Assembly: GCA_949296075.1 (NCBI GenBank)
Contig: CASFNG010000007.1
Coordinates: 1-64,000 of the forward strand
Reading direction: 5' to 3'
Source: an uncultured Parabacteroides sp.
Lineage (GTDB): Bacteria > Bacteroidota > Bacteroidia > Bacteroidales > Tannerellaceae
DNA length: 64,000 nt
Shown: positions 45,206-54,686 of the stretch, piece by piece
Layout of the letters: the number at the start of each line of letters is the position of its first letter
Position numbering within the stretch: position 1 is the stretch's first letter
Made by a program: the position numbers and the translations under genes
Notes under the pieces: model-generated
Told to the model about the DNA's origin: nothing
The model's input: the letters and a program-made list of their open reading frames with translations, nothing else
Database searches by the model: none

Positions 45206-46912
45206 ATGGCTAATTTCTATACAGATAATCCCAGCCTGCGGCATCATCTTCACCACCCGTTGATGAAGCGAATCGTGGAGCTGAAAGAACGCGGCTTTGC
45301 CGACAAGAATTCATACGATTACGCGCCGATCGACTTCGAGGACGCGATGGATAGTTATGAGAAAGTCCTGGAGATCGTAGGCGAGATCTGCGGGGAAATC
45401 ATCGCCCCCAATGCCGAAGGGGTAGATCATGAAGGCCCCAGCGTGGCGAACGGACGTGTCACCTACGCCTCGGGGACCCAGCGGAACTTAGAGGCCGTGC
45501 GCCAAGCGGGCTTGATGGGTATCGCCATGCCAAGGCGTTACAACGGGCTGAACTTCCCGATTGTCCCTTACATCATGGCCGCCGACCTGGTATCTCGCGC
45601 CGACGCGGGATTCGAGAACCTTTGGGGTTTGCAGGACTGCGCCGAGACCTTGTATGAGTTCGGCAGCGAGGATCAGCGCCAACGGTACATCCCTCGTGTC
45701 TGCGCAGGGGAAACGATGTCGATGGACTTGACCGAGCCTGACGCGGGTTCCGACCTGCAATCGGTCATGCTGAAGGCAAACTACAGCGAGACCGACGGCT
45801 GCTGGTACCTGAACGGCGTGAAACGTTTCATCACGAATGGCGACGCTGACATTCATTTAGTGCTTGCCCGCTCGGAAGAGGGGACGAAAGACGGTCGCGG
45901 GCTCTCCATGTTCATCTACGACAAGCGTAACGGTGGAGTGAACGTTCGCCGTATCGAGAACAAGATGGGTATCAAGGGATCCCCAACCTGCGAGTTAGTA
46001 TTCAAGAACGCGAAGGCAGAGCTTTGCGGCGACCGCAAGTTAGGTTTGATCAAGTACGTGATGGCCCTGATGAACGGCGCCCGGTTAGGGATCATGGCAC
46101 AAGCGGTCGGCTTGAGCGAGGCCGCCTACCGTGAGGCCTACGCATACGCTCTCGACCGGAAACAGTTCGGGAAAGCGATCATCGAGTTCCCCGCCATAGC
46201 GGAGATCATCGCCCTGATGCGCGCGAAAGCGGATGCGTCACGCTCCATGCTGTACGAGACCGCCCGGTTCGTAGATGTCTATAAAGCGTTGGAAGATATT
46301 TCAAAAGAGCGCAAACTGACGCCCGAGGAGCGCCAGGAGCTCAAGAAATACAGCAAGCTCGCCGACGCGTTCACGCCGATGGGCAAGGGAATGACGACAG
46401 AGTTCGCGAACCAGAACGCGTACGATGCCATACAGGTACACGGCGGATCCGGCTTCATGAAGGATTACGCCTGCGAGCGGATCTACCGCGATGCCCGCAT
46501 CACGAACATATACGAGGGTACGACCCAGCTGCAAGTGGTGGCGGCGATCCGCCACGTCACCACGGGCACTTACCTGAACCGTATCCGCGAATACCAGGAG
46601 ATAGAGTACAAACCCGAGCTGGAGCCGCTGAAGCAAAAACTGGATGCCATGACGGAAAAGTACAGCCAGTTAGTAGCGAAAGTGACCGAGGCGAAGGATC
46701 CGGAATACATCGATTTCCATGCCCGCCGCTTGGTGGAGGCAGGCGCCCATTGCGTATTCGGCTACCTGTTGCTGCAAGACGCTAATACGGACGAGAGCTT
46801 CCGCCGTTCCGCCGAGGTATATATCCATTACGGCCAGGCGGAAGTGGACAAGATCGAGTCGTTCATCGACCACTTCGACCGGGAAGACTTGGCTTATTAT
46901 CGGCAAAAATAA
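45206..46912 (+). CDS. Acyl-CoA dehydrogenase family protein
   Basis: A 568-residue flavoenzyme, longer than the usual ~380 because of a C-terminal helical extension (~460-568) found in one branch of the family. FAD and substrate regions include MDLTEPDAGSDLQ (~168-180), RFITNGDADIHLV (~210-222) and DRKQFGKAI (~310). IYEGTTQLQ near ~432 supplies the catalytic Glu position. It oxidises or, in reverse, reduces an acyl-CoA with EtfAB as electron partner. Starts 4 nt after etfA, and a strong terminator follows. Acyl chain length unknown. Confidence 0.93.
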   Translation: MANFYTDNPSLRHHLHHPLMKRIVELKERGFADKNSYDYAPIDFEDAMDSYEKVLEIVGEICGEIIAPNAEGVDHEGPSVANGRVTYASGTQRNLEAVRQAGLMGIAMPRRYNGLNFPIVPYIMAADLVSRADAGFENLWGLQDCAETLYEFGSEDQRQRYIPRVCAGETMSMDLTEPDAGSDLQSVMLKANYSETDGCWYLNGVKRFITNGDADIHLVLARSEEGTKDGRGLSMFIYDKRNGGVNVRRIENKMGIKGSPTCELVFKNAKAELCGDRKLGLIKYVMALMNGARLGIMAQAVGLSEAAYREAYAYALDRKQFGKAIIEFPAIAEIIALMRAKADASRSMLYETARFVDVYKALEDISKERKLTPEERQELKKYSKLADAFTPMGKGMTTEFANQNAYDAIQVHGGSGFMKDYACERIYRDARITNIYEGTTQLQVVAAIRHVTTGTYLNRIREYQEIEYKPELEPLKQKLDAMTEKYSQLVAKVTEAKDPEYIDFHARRLVEAGAHCVFGYLLLQDANTDESFRRSAEVYIHYGQAEVDKIESFIDHFDREDLAYYRQK

Positions 46913-46933
46913 GTCACCAAGACAAACGAGAAA

Positions 46934-46987
46934 GAGGGGATAGCCCAAGGACTTAAAGATCCATCGGGGCTATCCCCTCCTCTTTTT
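46934..46987 (+). terminator. Terminator of the etf-acyl-CoA dehydrogenase operon
   Basis: GAGGGGATAGCCCC-like left arm and GGGGCTATCCCCTC right arm, followed by CTCTTTTT. The loop is ~19 nt. Confidence 0.85.
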
Positions 46988-47042
46988 CCTGTGAGACAGG
47001 ACACATCCCCGCCATCATCAAGGGAAGCACAAGACTAAGGCA

Positions 47043-47741
47043 TCACCGATTCCCCAAGACCTTGTTCTTGGCGATCGTGGCGTGAAACTCCTTCAGGTAG
47101 AAAGGCTCAAAGTAGGCCACATCCTCGAACTTCCCCTCCTCGAACGCACGCCCGGAGAGAGACGCCATATTAGCGGCCAGCGGACAGACATCATCCAGGA
47201 AAAGCGCGTTAGGCGAGGTGATAACCGACTTACACTTAGCCGCCCCATCCCCGAAGAAGCAGACCTTCCCCTTTTCTAAATAAGCGGCATACGTATCCGC
47301 ATCGACAATATCGGCGGAGGTGGCCCGCACCTGCCGGGAATCCGCGTCGTAAATGGCGGCATATACCTCCATCCGGCGGGCGTCCAGCATCGCGCAATAC
47401 AACATATCCCGCTCTCCCTGACGACGGATCGCCGTATCCGCCAAAATATCAAGCGTATGGATCCCGATCAAAGGGATGCCGAAACCGAAGCAAAGCCCCT
47501 TGGCCACCGATGCCCCTATACGCAGCCCCGTATAGGAACCCGGCCCGCTGCTGACCGCCACGGCATCGAGCTTACGGCCCTTCGCTTTCGCCTCTTTCAA
47601 GGCCTCTTCCACATAAACGCCCAATAAAGCCGCGTGAGAGGGACCCTCGAACGAAGCCTTCTCGAAAATCACCTTCTCCCCTTCCGACAGGGCTACCGAA
47701 CAGACGGAAGTGGATGTCTCAATATTTAAAATAAACGCCAT
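47043..47741 (-). CDS. tsaB: tRNA threonylcarbamoyladenosine biosynthesis protein TsaB
   Basis: A 232-residue ASKHA-fold protein from the ATG giving MAFILNIETSTSVCSVAL. It has SSGPGSYTGLRIGASVAKGL (~64-83), the TsaB signature. It dimerises with TsaD, and with TsaE helps make t6A37, the substrate later modified by MtaB (12.7 kb). The 17-residue upstream extension is not credible. A TACATTCG -7-like element lies at 47806-47813 on the minus strand. Confidence 0.94.
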   Translation of the reverse strand: MAFILNIETSTSVCSVALSEGEKVIFEKASFEGPSHAALLGVYVEEALKEAKAKGRKLDAVAVSSGPGSYTGLRIGASVAKGLCFGFGIPLIGIHTLDILADTAIRRQGERDMLYCAMLDARRMEVYAAIYDADSRQVRATSADIVDADTYAAYLEKGKVCFFGDGAAKCKSVITSPNALFLDDVCPLAANMASLSGRAFEEGKFEDVAYFEPFYLKEFHATIAKNKVLGNR

Positions 47742-47890
47742 AATGAATTTGAAAAAGGTTGCCCGTGAAAGCCGGAAAAGTCGGCCAACCACGGATTAAT
47801 CGTCGCGAATGTATAAAAAAACCACCTCACGCACGCGAACAGGGGTAAGTTTTCGGGATTTGATCTTCACCACCTTTCGTTTCTTTATCG

Positions 47891-47898
47891 TATCTTCG
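47891..47898 (+). promoter_or_regulatory. -7 element for yicC
   Basis: TATCTTCG, 19 nt before the yicC ATG. The -33 region lacks TTTG. Likely drives a long plus-strand housekeeping cluster (yicC, gmk, small membrane protein, nadD). Confidence 0.45.
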
Positions 47899-47917
47899 CG
47901 TAAAGATCTGAGAGAAA

Positions 47918-48790
47918 ATGATACAATCAATGACAGGGTTCGGTAAGGTTACGGCCGAGCTCCCTTCAAAGAAAGTAACCGTAGAAATAAAAGCATTGAA
48001 CAGCAAGCAATTGGATCTATCCACCCGCATCCCTTCCATCTACAAGGATAAGGAGATGGAGCTCAGAAGCCTGCTGCTCCAGTCGTTAGAGCGCGGAAAG
48101 GTGGAATTCAGCATCTTCATAGAATATATAGGAAAAGACACCCCCACCCAGATCAACGCCGTGGCGGTGGAGAACTATTACAACCAGATCAAGGAGATCG
48201 CCGACAAGCTCCAGATCGCCCTGCCGACGGATTGGTTCCAGACGTTGCTCCGGATGCCTGACGTGATCAAGTCGGAGCCTGTCGAGGCCGACGAGTCGGA
48301 GTGGGAGGTCGTATTGGATACCGTGAAGAAGGCCATACAACAACTGCGCGACTTCCGCATCCAGGAGGGAGCCATGCTGCAACGGCTGTTCGAGCAGAAA
48401 ATAGCCCATATCGCCGAGCTCCTCACCGAGGTAGAGAAATACGAGGTGGAACGGATCGAGAAAATCAAGTCGCGCATCATGGATAACCTGCAAAAGGTGG
48501 CGGATCAGGATTACGACAAGAACAGGTTCGAGCAGGAGATGATCTATTACATCGAGAAATTGGATGTCAACGAGGAGAAAAACCGGCTCGACAACCACCT
48601 GAAATACTTCATCACCACGATGGAAAGCGGGCACGGGCAGGGCAAGAAGCTCGGGTTCATCTCGCAAGAGATGGGGCGCGAGATCAATACGCTGGGCTCG
48701 AAGAGCAACCACGCCGAGATGCAGAAGATCGTCGTCCAGATGAAAGATGACTTAGAGCAGATCAAGGAACAGGTGTTAAACGTATTATAA
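47918..48790 (+). CDS. YicC family protein (endoribonuclease-related)
   Basis: A 290-residue protein beginning MIQSMTGFGK, the family's hallmark. It has KALNSKQLDLSTRIPSIYK (~26-44) and a C-terminal DUF1732 domain (~200-290: KLDVNEEKNRLDNHLKYF, KLGFISQEMGREINTLGSK). E. coli YicC is an endoribonuclease linked to small-RNA turnover. The order yicC-gmk is conserved in many bacteria. gmk follows after 15 nt. Confidence 0.94.
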   Translation: MIQSMTGFGKVTAELPSKKVTVEIKALNSKQLDLSTRIPSIYKDKEMELRSLLLQSLERGKVEFSIFIEYIGKDTPTQINAVAVENYYNQIKEIADKLQIALPTDWFQTLLRMPDVIKSEPVEADESEWEVVLDTVKKAIQQLRDFRIQEGAMLQRLFEQKIAHIAELLTEVEKYEVERIEKIKSRIMDNLQKVADQDYDKNRFEQEMIYYIEKLDVNEEKNRLDNHLKYFITTMESGHGQGKKLGFISQEMGREINTLGSKSNHAEMQKIVVQMKDDLEQIKEQVLNVL

Positions 48791-48805
48791 ACGAGAACAT
48801 CGGGT

Positions 48806-49372
48806 ATGGCAGGCAAGCTTATCATATTCTCGGCTCCCTCGGGATCCGGCAAATCAACCATCATTAATTACCTGCTGAAGCAGGGATTGCGACTGCGTTT
48901 CTCCATATCGGCGACCAGCCGGGCGCCGCGGGGGACAGAGAAGGACGGGGTGGAATACTATTTCCTCACGCCCGACGAGTTCCGGGCCCGTATCGCCAAG
49001 GGCGATTTCTTAGAGTATGAGGAGGTATATACCGACAAATACTACGGGACGCTGAAAAGCGAGGTGGAGCGTATCCTGAACGAGGGCGACAACGTGATAT
49101 TTGACGTGGACGTGGTCGGCGGATGCAACATCAAGAAGTTTTACGGCGAGCGGGCGCTCTCCATCTTCATCCAGCCTCCCTCGATCGAGGCGCTGCGAGA
49201 GCGGTTGACCGGACGGGGAACCGACTCTCCCGAGGTGATAGAGAGCCGGATCGCCAAGGCGGAATACGAGTTAGGATTCGCCAAGCGGTTCGACAGGATC
49301 GTCGTCAACGACCAGTTAGAGCCGGCTTGCCAAGAGGCCTTGTCCTTCATCCGGGAATTCCTAAACGATTGA
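48806..49372 (+). CDS. gmk: Guanylate kinase
   Basis: A 188-residue kinase converting GMP to GDP with ATP. It has P-loop APSGSGKST (~10-18), the GMP-binding TSRAPRGTEKDGVEYYF (~33-49) and SRIAKAEYELGFAKRFDRIVVND (~149-171). Standard length. Part of the yicC cluster. Confidence 0.97.
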   Translation: MAGKLIIFSAPSGSGKSTIINYLLKQGLRLRFSISATSRAPRGTEKDGVEYYFLTPDEFRARIAKGDFLEYEEVYTDKYYGTLKSEVERILNEGDNVIFDVDVVGGCNIKKFYGERALSIFIQPPSIEALRERLTGRGTDSPEVIESRIAKAEYELGFAKRFDRIVVNDQLEPACQEALSFIREFLND

Positions 49373-49375
49373 TCC

Positions 49376-49555
49376 ATGACAAATATCTTCAAGAACAACC
49401 GCTTCATGATGGGGCTCTCGATCGTATGTGGCGTAGCGAGCCTCGCCATCGGCGCTATCTGCCTCTATTATAAAGAATATATCATAGGTGGCGCGCTCTT
49501 GCTCAATATCTTCATTTGCTATAAGAACTTCAGAGGCTGGCAAAAGAAGATATAA
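49376..49555 (+). CDS. Small two-helix membrane protein (59 residues)
   Basis: ATG at 49376, three bases after the gmk stop, and TAA at 49553-49555 give a 59-residue product. It begins [10 protein letters not shown] and ends FRGWQKKI. Two hydrophobic stretches (~11-31 and ~35-49) are linked by a short polar YYKEY turn, with Arg/Lys at both ends. The reading frame is uninterrupted and fits the tight spacing of the operon (nadD starts 20 nt later). Probably a real membrane protein, likely annotated as hypothetical. Function unknown. Confidence 0.72.
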   Translation: MTNIFKNNRFMMGLSIVCGVASLAIGAICLYYKEYIIGGALLLNIFICYKNFRGWQKKI

Positions 49556-49575
49556 AAAAACGGGACCGACAGACA

Positions 49576-50151
49576 ATGGGACGCAAGACGGGTATTTACA
49601 GCGGCTCCTTCAACCCGATCCACATCGGGCACCTCGCCTTGGCGAACTGGCTATGCGAGTTCGAGGGGCTTGAGGAGGTGTGGTTCGTGATCACTCCCCA
49701 GAACCCCCTGAAAAAGCGGGATGAGCTGATGGATGATTCCCTGCGGCTGGAGATGGCACGGGCGGCTATCGGGGAATACCCGAGATTCAAGATCTGCGAC
49801 ATCGAGTTCCAACTGCCGAAGCCCTCCTATACGATCGATACCCTACAAGCCTTGTCGGGGAAATTTCCGGAAAGAGACTTTTATTTCATCATGGGCGCCG
49901 ACAACTGGCAACTCTTCCCCCGGTGGAAAGAGTACCGGCGGATCTTGGAGACGTACAACCTATTGATATATCCCCGCCCCGGGTTCGAGGTGAATATCCC
50001 GGATAGTTACCCGAATGTCAAGGTCGTGAATGCCCCTATCTTGGAAATATCCTCCACGCTCATCCGCGAGGCATACCGGGCAGGCAAGGACATCCGCTTC
50101 TTCCTCCCGGAAGGCGTACGTCCCTATTTCGCGGGATCCGGTAAGCATTGA
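49576..50151 (+). CDS. nadD: Nicotinate-nucleotide adenylyltransferase
   Basis: A 191-residue enzyme that adenylates nicotinate mononucleotide in NAD synthesis. The nucleotidyltransferase motif [10 protein letters not shown] is at residues ~10-19. ISSTLIREA (~160-168) is the second signature, and [14 protein letters not shown] (~107-120) fits the family. It follows the small membrane protein. Confidence 0.95.
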   Translation: MGRKTGIYSGSFNPIHIGHLALANWLCEFEGLEEVWFVITPQNPLKKRDELMDDSLRLEMARAAIGEYPRFKICDIEFQLPKPSYTIDTLQALSGKFPERDFYFIMGADNWQLFPRWKEYRRILETYNLLIYPRPGFEVNIPDSYPNVKVVNAPILEISSTLIREAYRAGKDIRFFLPEGVRPYFAGSGKH

Positions 50152-50197
50152 ACCGTTATCGCGGAAGCTTATCCCTCGAAAATCAGAAATATTTTTG

Positions 50198-50205
50198 TAC
50201 TTTCG
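50198..50205 (+). promoter_or_regulatory. -7 element for lysS
   Basis: TACTTTCG is one base from TAnnTTTG, 15 nt before the ATG at 50221. If used, transcription starts ~9 nt before that ATG; the later ATG at 50233 is then also possible. Confidence 0.5.
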
Positions 50206-50220
50206 CGACGTACTATACAA

Positions 50221-51963
50221 ATGAATAGCGTAATGAATCTATTAGAACTGAGTGAACAGGAGATAATAAGACGCAACAGCTTGGAACAGCTGCGCCAGAT
50301 GGGGATCAACCCCTATCCCGCCGCAGAGTATATAACGGACGCGTTCTCCAAAGAGATAAAAGAGACTTTCAAGGATGACGCCGAGCCGAGACCGGTACGG
50401 ATCGCCGGACGTATCATGAGCCGCCGTATCATGGGCAAGGCCTCGTTCATGGAGTTGCAAGACTCCAAGGGAAGGATACAGGTATATATCTCGCGCGATG
50501 ACCTCTGCCCTGACGAGAACAAGGATCTGTATAACGTCGTTTTCAAGAAGTTATTGGATATTGGCGATTTCGTCGGGATCAAGGGATTCGTATTCCGCAC
50601 TCAGATGGGTGAGATCTCCGTCCATGCGCAGGAGCTGACCGTGCTCTCCAAGTCGCTCCGCCCGCTGCCGGTCGTGAAGTATAAGGACGGCGTGGCTTAC
50701 GACGGATTCAACGACCCGGAGCTACGCTATCGTCAACGTTACGTGGATTTGATCGTGAACGATGGCGTGAAAGATATTTTCATGAAGCGGGCCTTGGTCA
50801 TCAAGACCATGCGCGACGCCTTGGACGAGGCGGGATATACGGAGGTGGAGACCCCGACCCTGCAATCCATAGCGGGAGGTGCGAGCGCACGCCCATTCAT
50901 CACGCATCATAACTCGTTGGACATCGACCTATACCTTCGGATCGCTACTGAGCTATACCTGAAACGGTTGATCGTGGGCGGTTTCGAGGGGGTATACGAG
51001 ATCGGCAAGAATTTCCGCAACGAGGGAATGGATCGTACGCACAACCCGGAGTTTACCTGCATGGAGCTTTACGTACAATATAAGGATTACAATTGGATGA
51101 TGAGCTTCACCGAGCGGTTGCTGGAGCGTATCTGTGTCGCCGTGAACGGCTCTTGCGAAAGCACGGTCGACGGCAAGACGATCAGCTTTAAGGCGCCTTT
51201 CCGCCGTATGCCGATATTGGACGCTATCAAGGAGAAAACGGGTTACGACCTGAATGGCAAGAGCGAGGAGGAGATCCGGGAAATCTGCCAGAAACTGAAC
51301 ATGGAAATCGACGACACGATGGGCAAGGGCAAGCTGATCGACGAGATCTTCGGCGAGTTCTGCGAGGGGACCTTCATCCAGCCTACATTTATCATCGACT
51401 ATCCGGTGGAAATGAGCCCGCTGACAAAAATGCACCGCAGCAAGCCGGGTCTGACAGAACGTTTCGAATTGATGGTGAACGGTAAAGAGTTGGCGAACGC
51501 ATATAGTGAGCTGAACGACCCGCTCGACCAGGAGGAGCGTTTCAAGGAGCAATTACGCCTGAGCGAGAAGGGTGATGACGAGGCGATGTTCATCGACCAG
51601 GATTTCTTGCGTGCCCTGCAGTTCGGCATGCCGCCTACATCGGGTATCGGAATCGGCATCGACCGCTTGGTTATGCTGATGACCGGACAGACCACGATCC
51701 AAGAGGTATTGCTGTTCCCGCAGATGCGTCCGGAGAAAACGGTGAAAAAAGACAACGCGGACAAGTACATCACGATCGGCATTCCGGAAGCATGGGTTCC
51801 GGCACTTCAGAAGGCGGGATACGTAACTGTCGATATGTTGAGAGAGGCGAACGCGAACAAATTAAGACAAGATCTTTGTGAATTAAATAAGAAATACAAG
51901 TTAGAACTGCAAAATCCTACGGCTCAAGAGGTAGAGACTTGGATAGCAAACGCAGGGAACTAA
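50221..51963 (+). CDS. lysS: Lysyl-tRNA synthetase, class II
   Basis: A 580-residue enzyme. The N-terminal OB-fold anticodon domain spans ~55-165. Class II motif 2 is around GKNFRNEGMDRTHNPEFT (~262-279) and motif 3 is GIGIGIDRLVMLMTGQ (~475-490). A C-terminal extension of ~70 residues (~505-580) exceeds the E. coli length and resembles tails seen in Bacteroidetes enzymes. It charges tRNA-Lys. gpsA follows after 12 nt. Confidence 0.97.
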   Translation: MNSVMNLLELSEQEIIRRNSLEQLRQMGINPYPAAEYITDAFSKEIKETFKDDAEPRPVRIAGRIMSRRIMGKASFMELQDSKGRIQVYISRDDLCPDENKDLYNVVFKKLLDIGDFVGIKGFVFRTQMGEISVHAQELTVLSKSLRPLPVVKYKDGVAYDGFNDPELRYRQRYVDLIVNDGVKDIFMKRALVIKTMRDALDEAGYTEVETPTLQSIAGGASARPFITHHNSLDIDLYLRIATELYLKRLIVGGFEGVYEIGKNFRNEGMDRTHNPEFTCMELYVQYKDYNWMMSFTERLLERICVAVNGSCESTVDGKTISFKAPFRRMPILDAIKEKTGYDLNGKSEEEIREICQKLNMEIDDTMGKGKLIDEIFGEFCEGTFIQPTFIIDYPVEMSPLTKMHRSKPGLTERFELMVNGKELANAYSELNDPLDQEERFKEQLRLSEKGDDEAMFIDQDFLRALQFGMPPTSGIGIGIDRLVMLMTGQTTIQEVLLFPQMRPEKTVKKDNADKYITIGIPEAWVPALQKAGYVTVDMLREANANKLRQDLCELNKKYKLELQNPTAQEVETWIANAGN

Positions 51964-51975
51964 AAACGTGATACG

Positions 51976-52971
51976 ATGGATTTGCCCGGAAAAATCGCGA
52001 TAATGGGAGGTGGTAGCTGGGCTACCGCCTTGGCCAAGATCGTACTTTCTACACAAGACAGTATCAACTGGTACATGCGTAGGCCTGACCGTATTGAGGA
52101 ATTCAAGCAATTGGGGCACAATCCCTCTTACTTGAGTTCCGTCAAGTTCGACACGAACAAGATCACCTTTTATTCTAATATCAATCAAGCGATCAAGGAC
52201 TCAGACACCTTGATCTTCGCTACTCCGTCTCCTTTTCTCAAGCAACACCTGAAAAAAGTGAAGACTCCGCTGAAAGAGAAGTTCATCATCTCGGCGATCA
52301 AGGGGATCGTGCCGGATGAGAATATGCTTATCACCGACTATTTCACCGAATACTACAAAGTGCCGGCAGAAAACATCGCGGTGATCAGCGGGCCTTGCCA
52401 TGCGGAAGAGATCGCTTTAGAGCGGCTTTCCTATATAACGTTAGCTTGTTCCGACATAGATAAGGTACGGACGATCTCCCCGGTCTTCAAGAATCAGTAT
52501 TTAAAGAACTCGTATTGCAAGGACGTCCGAGGGATCGAGTACGCGGCGGTACTGAAAAACGTATACGCTATCGCCGCTGGCATCTGTCATGGGATGAAAT
52601 ATGGAGACAATTTCCAAGCGGTTTTTTTATCGAACGCCATCGAGGAAATGAGAAACTTCGTAGATGCCGTACATGGTCTCGAACGGGATATAACAGACTC
52701 CGTCTATCTGGGTGATTTACTGGTCACCTCCTATTCCCGCTTCAGCAGGAATCGCACGTTCGGCACCATGATCGGTAAAGGATATTCCGTAAAAACGGCA
52801 CAACTTGAGATGGAAATGATTGCCGAAGGGTACTATGGGACAAAATGCATGCGGGAGATCAATGAGGAATATAAGGTGAATATGCCAATCCTGGATGCCG
52901 TTTACGACATATTATACGAGAAGAAATCCCCTACGACCGTCATTCGTCAATTAACGGAAACGTTTAAATAA
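51976..52971 (+). CDS. gpsA: NAD(P)H-dependent glycerol-3-phosphate dehydrogenase
   Basis: A 331-residue enzyme reducing dihydroxyacetone phosphate to sn-glycerol 3-phosphate for phospholipid synthesis. The N-terminal nucleotide motif is [30 protein letters not shown] and [16 protein letters not shown] (~140-155) follow the family. The catalytic Lys lies in [23 protein letters not shown] (~195-217). Confidence 0.95.
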   Translation: MDLPGKIAIMGGGSWATALAKIVLSTQDSINWYMRRPDRIEEFKQLGHNPSYLSSVKFDTNKITFYSNINQAIKDSDTLIFATPSPFLKQHLKKVKTPLKEKFIISAIKGIVPDENMLITDYFTEYYKVPAENIAVISGPCHAEEIALERLSYITLACSDIDKVRTISPVFKNQYLKNSYCKDVRGIEYAAVLKNVYAIAAGICHGMKYGDNFQAVFLSNAIEEMRNFVDAVHGLERDITDSVYLGDLLVTSYSRFSRNRTFGTMIGKGYSVKTAQLEMEMIAEGYYGTKCMREINEEYKVNMPILDAVYDILYEKKSPTTVIRQLTETFK

Positions 52972-52978
52972 CAAAAAT

Positions 52979-54322
52979 ATGAAGAATATCAGTTTAAACA
53001 TCGACAAGGCTTTGGGCACGGTCTCAAAAGAGCAGGTCTATGCGCAGGAAGCCAAGGCAATGGAGTGCATCGCCACGTTACATAACGGCAATGGGGCCGG
53101 CAACGACTTTTTAGGTTGGTTGCATCTCCCCTCCTCGATCACGGACGCGGAATTGGCCGAGATAGAGCATACCGCCAACGTACTCCGCTCCAAATGTGAG
53201 GTAGTCGTGGCTATTGGTATCGGTGGCAGCTACTTAGGCACGAAAGCGGTTGTAGAGGCATTGAACAACAGTTTCGACTGGTTGCAAAAGGATCGCAAGA
53301 ATCCGGTCATCGTATATGCCGGACATAACATCGGTGAGGATTACCTGTATGAACTCAGCGAGACACTGAAAGGCAAGCAATTCGGAATCATCAACATATC
53401 CAAGTCCGGGACGACCACGGAACCGGCGTTAGCTTTCCGGATCCTGAAAAAGCAGTTGGAAGACGCTGTCGGGAAAGAGGAGGCGAAACACCGGATCGTA
53501 GCCATCACCGACGCCAAGAAAGGCGCTCTCCGGACATTGGCTACCCAAGAAGGCTACAAGACCTTCGTCATCCCCGACAACGTGGGAGGCCGCTTCTCCG
53601 TACTGACCCCGGTAGGCTTGCTGCCGATCGCCGTGGCCGGGATCAGCATCCGCGACTTAGTTGCCGGTGCCGTATCCATGGAAAAAGCGACCGACATGAC
53701 GGTCCCGTTCGCAGAGAACATGGCCGCTATCTACGCCGCTACCCGTAATGAACTTTACAAGAGCGGGAAAAAGATCGAGATCCTGGCCAACTTCCATCCG
53801 AAGTTGCACTACATCGCGGAATGGTGGAAGCAACTTTACGGAGAGAGCGAGGGTAAGGACGGAAAAGGCATCTTCCCCGCTTCCGTGGACTTGACGACGG
53901 ATCTGCACTCGATGGGGCAATGGATACAGGATGGAGAGCGTACGATCTTCGAGACGGTGATCTCCGTGGAGAAGACGGACCACAGCGTCTTGGTACCCAC
54001 CGATGAGGCAAACTTAGATGGATTGAACTTCTTGGCAGGGAAGCACGTGGACGAGGTGAACAAGATGGCCGAGTTAGGTACCCAGCTGGCTCACGTGGAT
54101 GGCGGAGTGCCCAACATCAAGATCACGATGCCTGAAGTAAACGCTTTCTATATCGGACAGTTATTCTATTTCTTCGAGAAGGCTTGCGGAATCAGCGGCT
54201 ACATCCTGGGTGTCAACCCGTTCAACCAGCCGGGTGTGGAGGCTTACAAGAAAAATATGTTCGCCCTCTTGAACAAACCGGGATACGAGAAAGAATCCGA
54301 GGCGATCAAGGCTCGTTTGTAA
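52979..54322 (+). CDS. pgi: Glucose-6-phosphate isomerase
   Basis: A 447-residue enzyme interconverting glucose 6-phosphate and fructose 6-phosphate, similar in length to the shorter bacterial form. Signatures are [17 protein letters not shown] (~79-95), [16 protein letters not shown] (~139-154) and [18 protein letters not shown] (~199-216). Starts 7 nt after gpsA and is followed by a strong terminator. Confidence 0.97.
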   Translation: MKNISLNIDKALGTVSKEQVYAQEAKAMECIATLHNGNGAGNDFLGWLHLPSSITDAELAEIEHTANVLRSKCEVVVAIGIGGSYLGTKAVVEALNNSFDWLQKDRKNPVIVYAGHNIGEDYLYELSETLKGKQFGIINISKSGTTTEPALAFRILKKQLEDAVGKEEAKHRIVAITDAKKGALRTLATQEGYKTFVIPDNVGGRFSVLTPVGLLPIAVAGISIRDLVAGAVSMEKATDMTVPFAENMAAIYAATRNELYKSGKKIEILANFHPKLHYIAEWWKQLYGESEGKDGKGIFPASVDLTTDLHSMGQWIQDGERTIFETVISVEKTDHSVLVPTDEANLDGLNFLAGKHVDEVNKMAELGTQLAHVDGGVPNIKITMPEVNAFYIGQLFYFFEKACGISGYILGVNPFNQPGVEAYKKNMFALLNKPGYEKESEAIKARL

Positions 54323-54345
54323 TCCCTACATAATCCATAACTAAA

Positions 54346-54384
54346 GCAGCCCCGTGAGCGAAGCAAGTTCACGGGGCTTTTTTA
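54346..54384 (+). terminator. Terminator of the lysS-gpsA-pgi group
   Basis: AGCCCCGTGA (54348-54357), 11-nt loop, TCACGGGGCT (54369-54378), then TTTTTT. A perfect 10-bp stem. Confidence 0.92.
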
Positions 54385-54686
54385 TATTCAACCGGCTCCG
54401 CCCGATAAATCCCCCCTATCATAGAGTCTTCACCATAAGATTCAAAACAACGGCAATTCATCAAGACAAGGGAATCGGAGAAAGAAACCGGAATAGGCAC
54501 ACGATGTTTTCAGGAAATGTCGGAGATCTAATCCTTAAAAGATGGGCGATAATATCACCAAGCAAGACATGTAATGGCCATTCCATTTACGAAAGCCACC
54601 CGCAAACATCCCATTCCCAAAAAATCCGTATATTTGTGGAACACAAGATATGGCCCGGAAGGGTCTTTCGCTATACTCGTAATTCT
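54385..54686. other. Noncoding region upstream of the deacetylase-lactamase fusion
   Basis: About 300 nt. The open frame of the next gene extends through it, but no coding features appear. The only signal seen is the TATATTTG element at 54629. Confidence 0.5.
54629..54636 (+). promoter_or_regulatory. -7 element for the YdjC-lactamase fusion gene
   Basis: TATATTTG fully matches TAnnTTTG. The -33 position reads ACAT. The leader would be ~44 nt, supporting the ATG at 54687. Confidence 0.5.

Noticed and set aside
54354..54686. N-terminal extension of the deacetylase-lactamase fusion
   Set aside because: It would begin within the pgi terminator and cross the -7 promoter element. The signal peptide starts at 54687.
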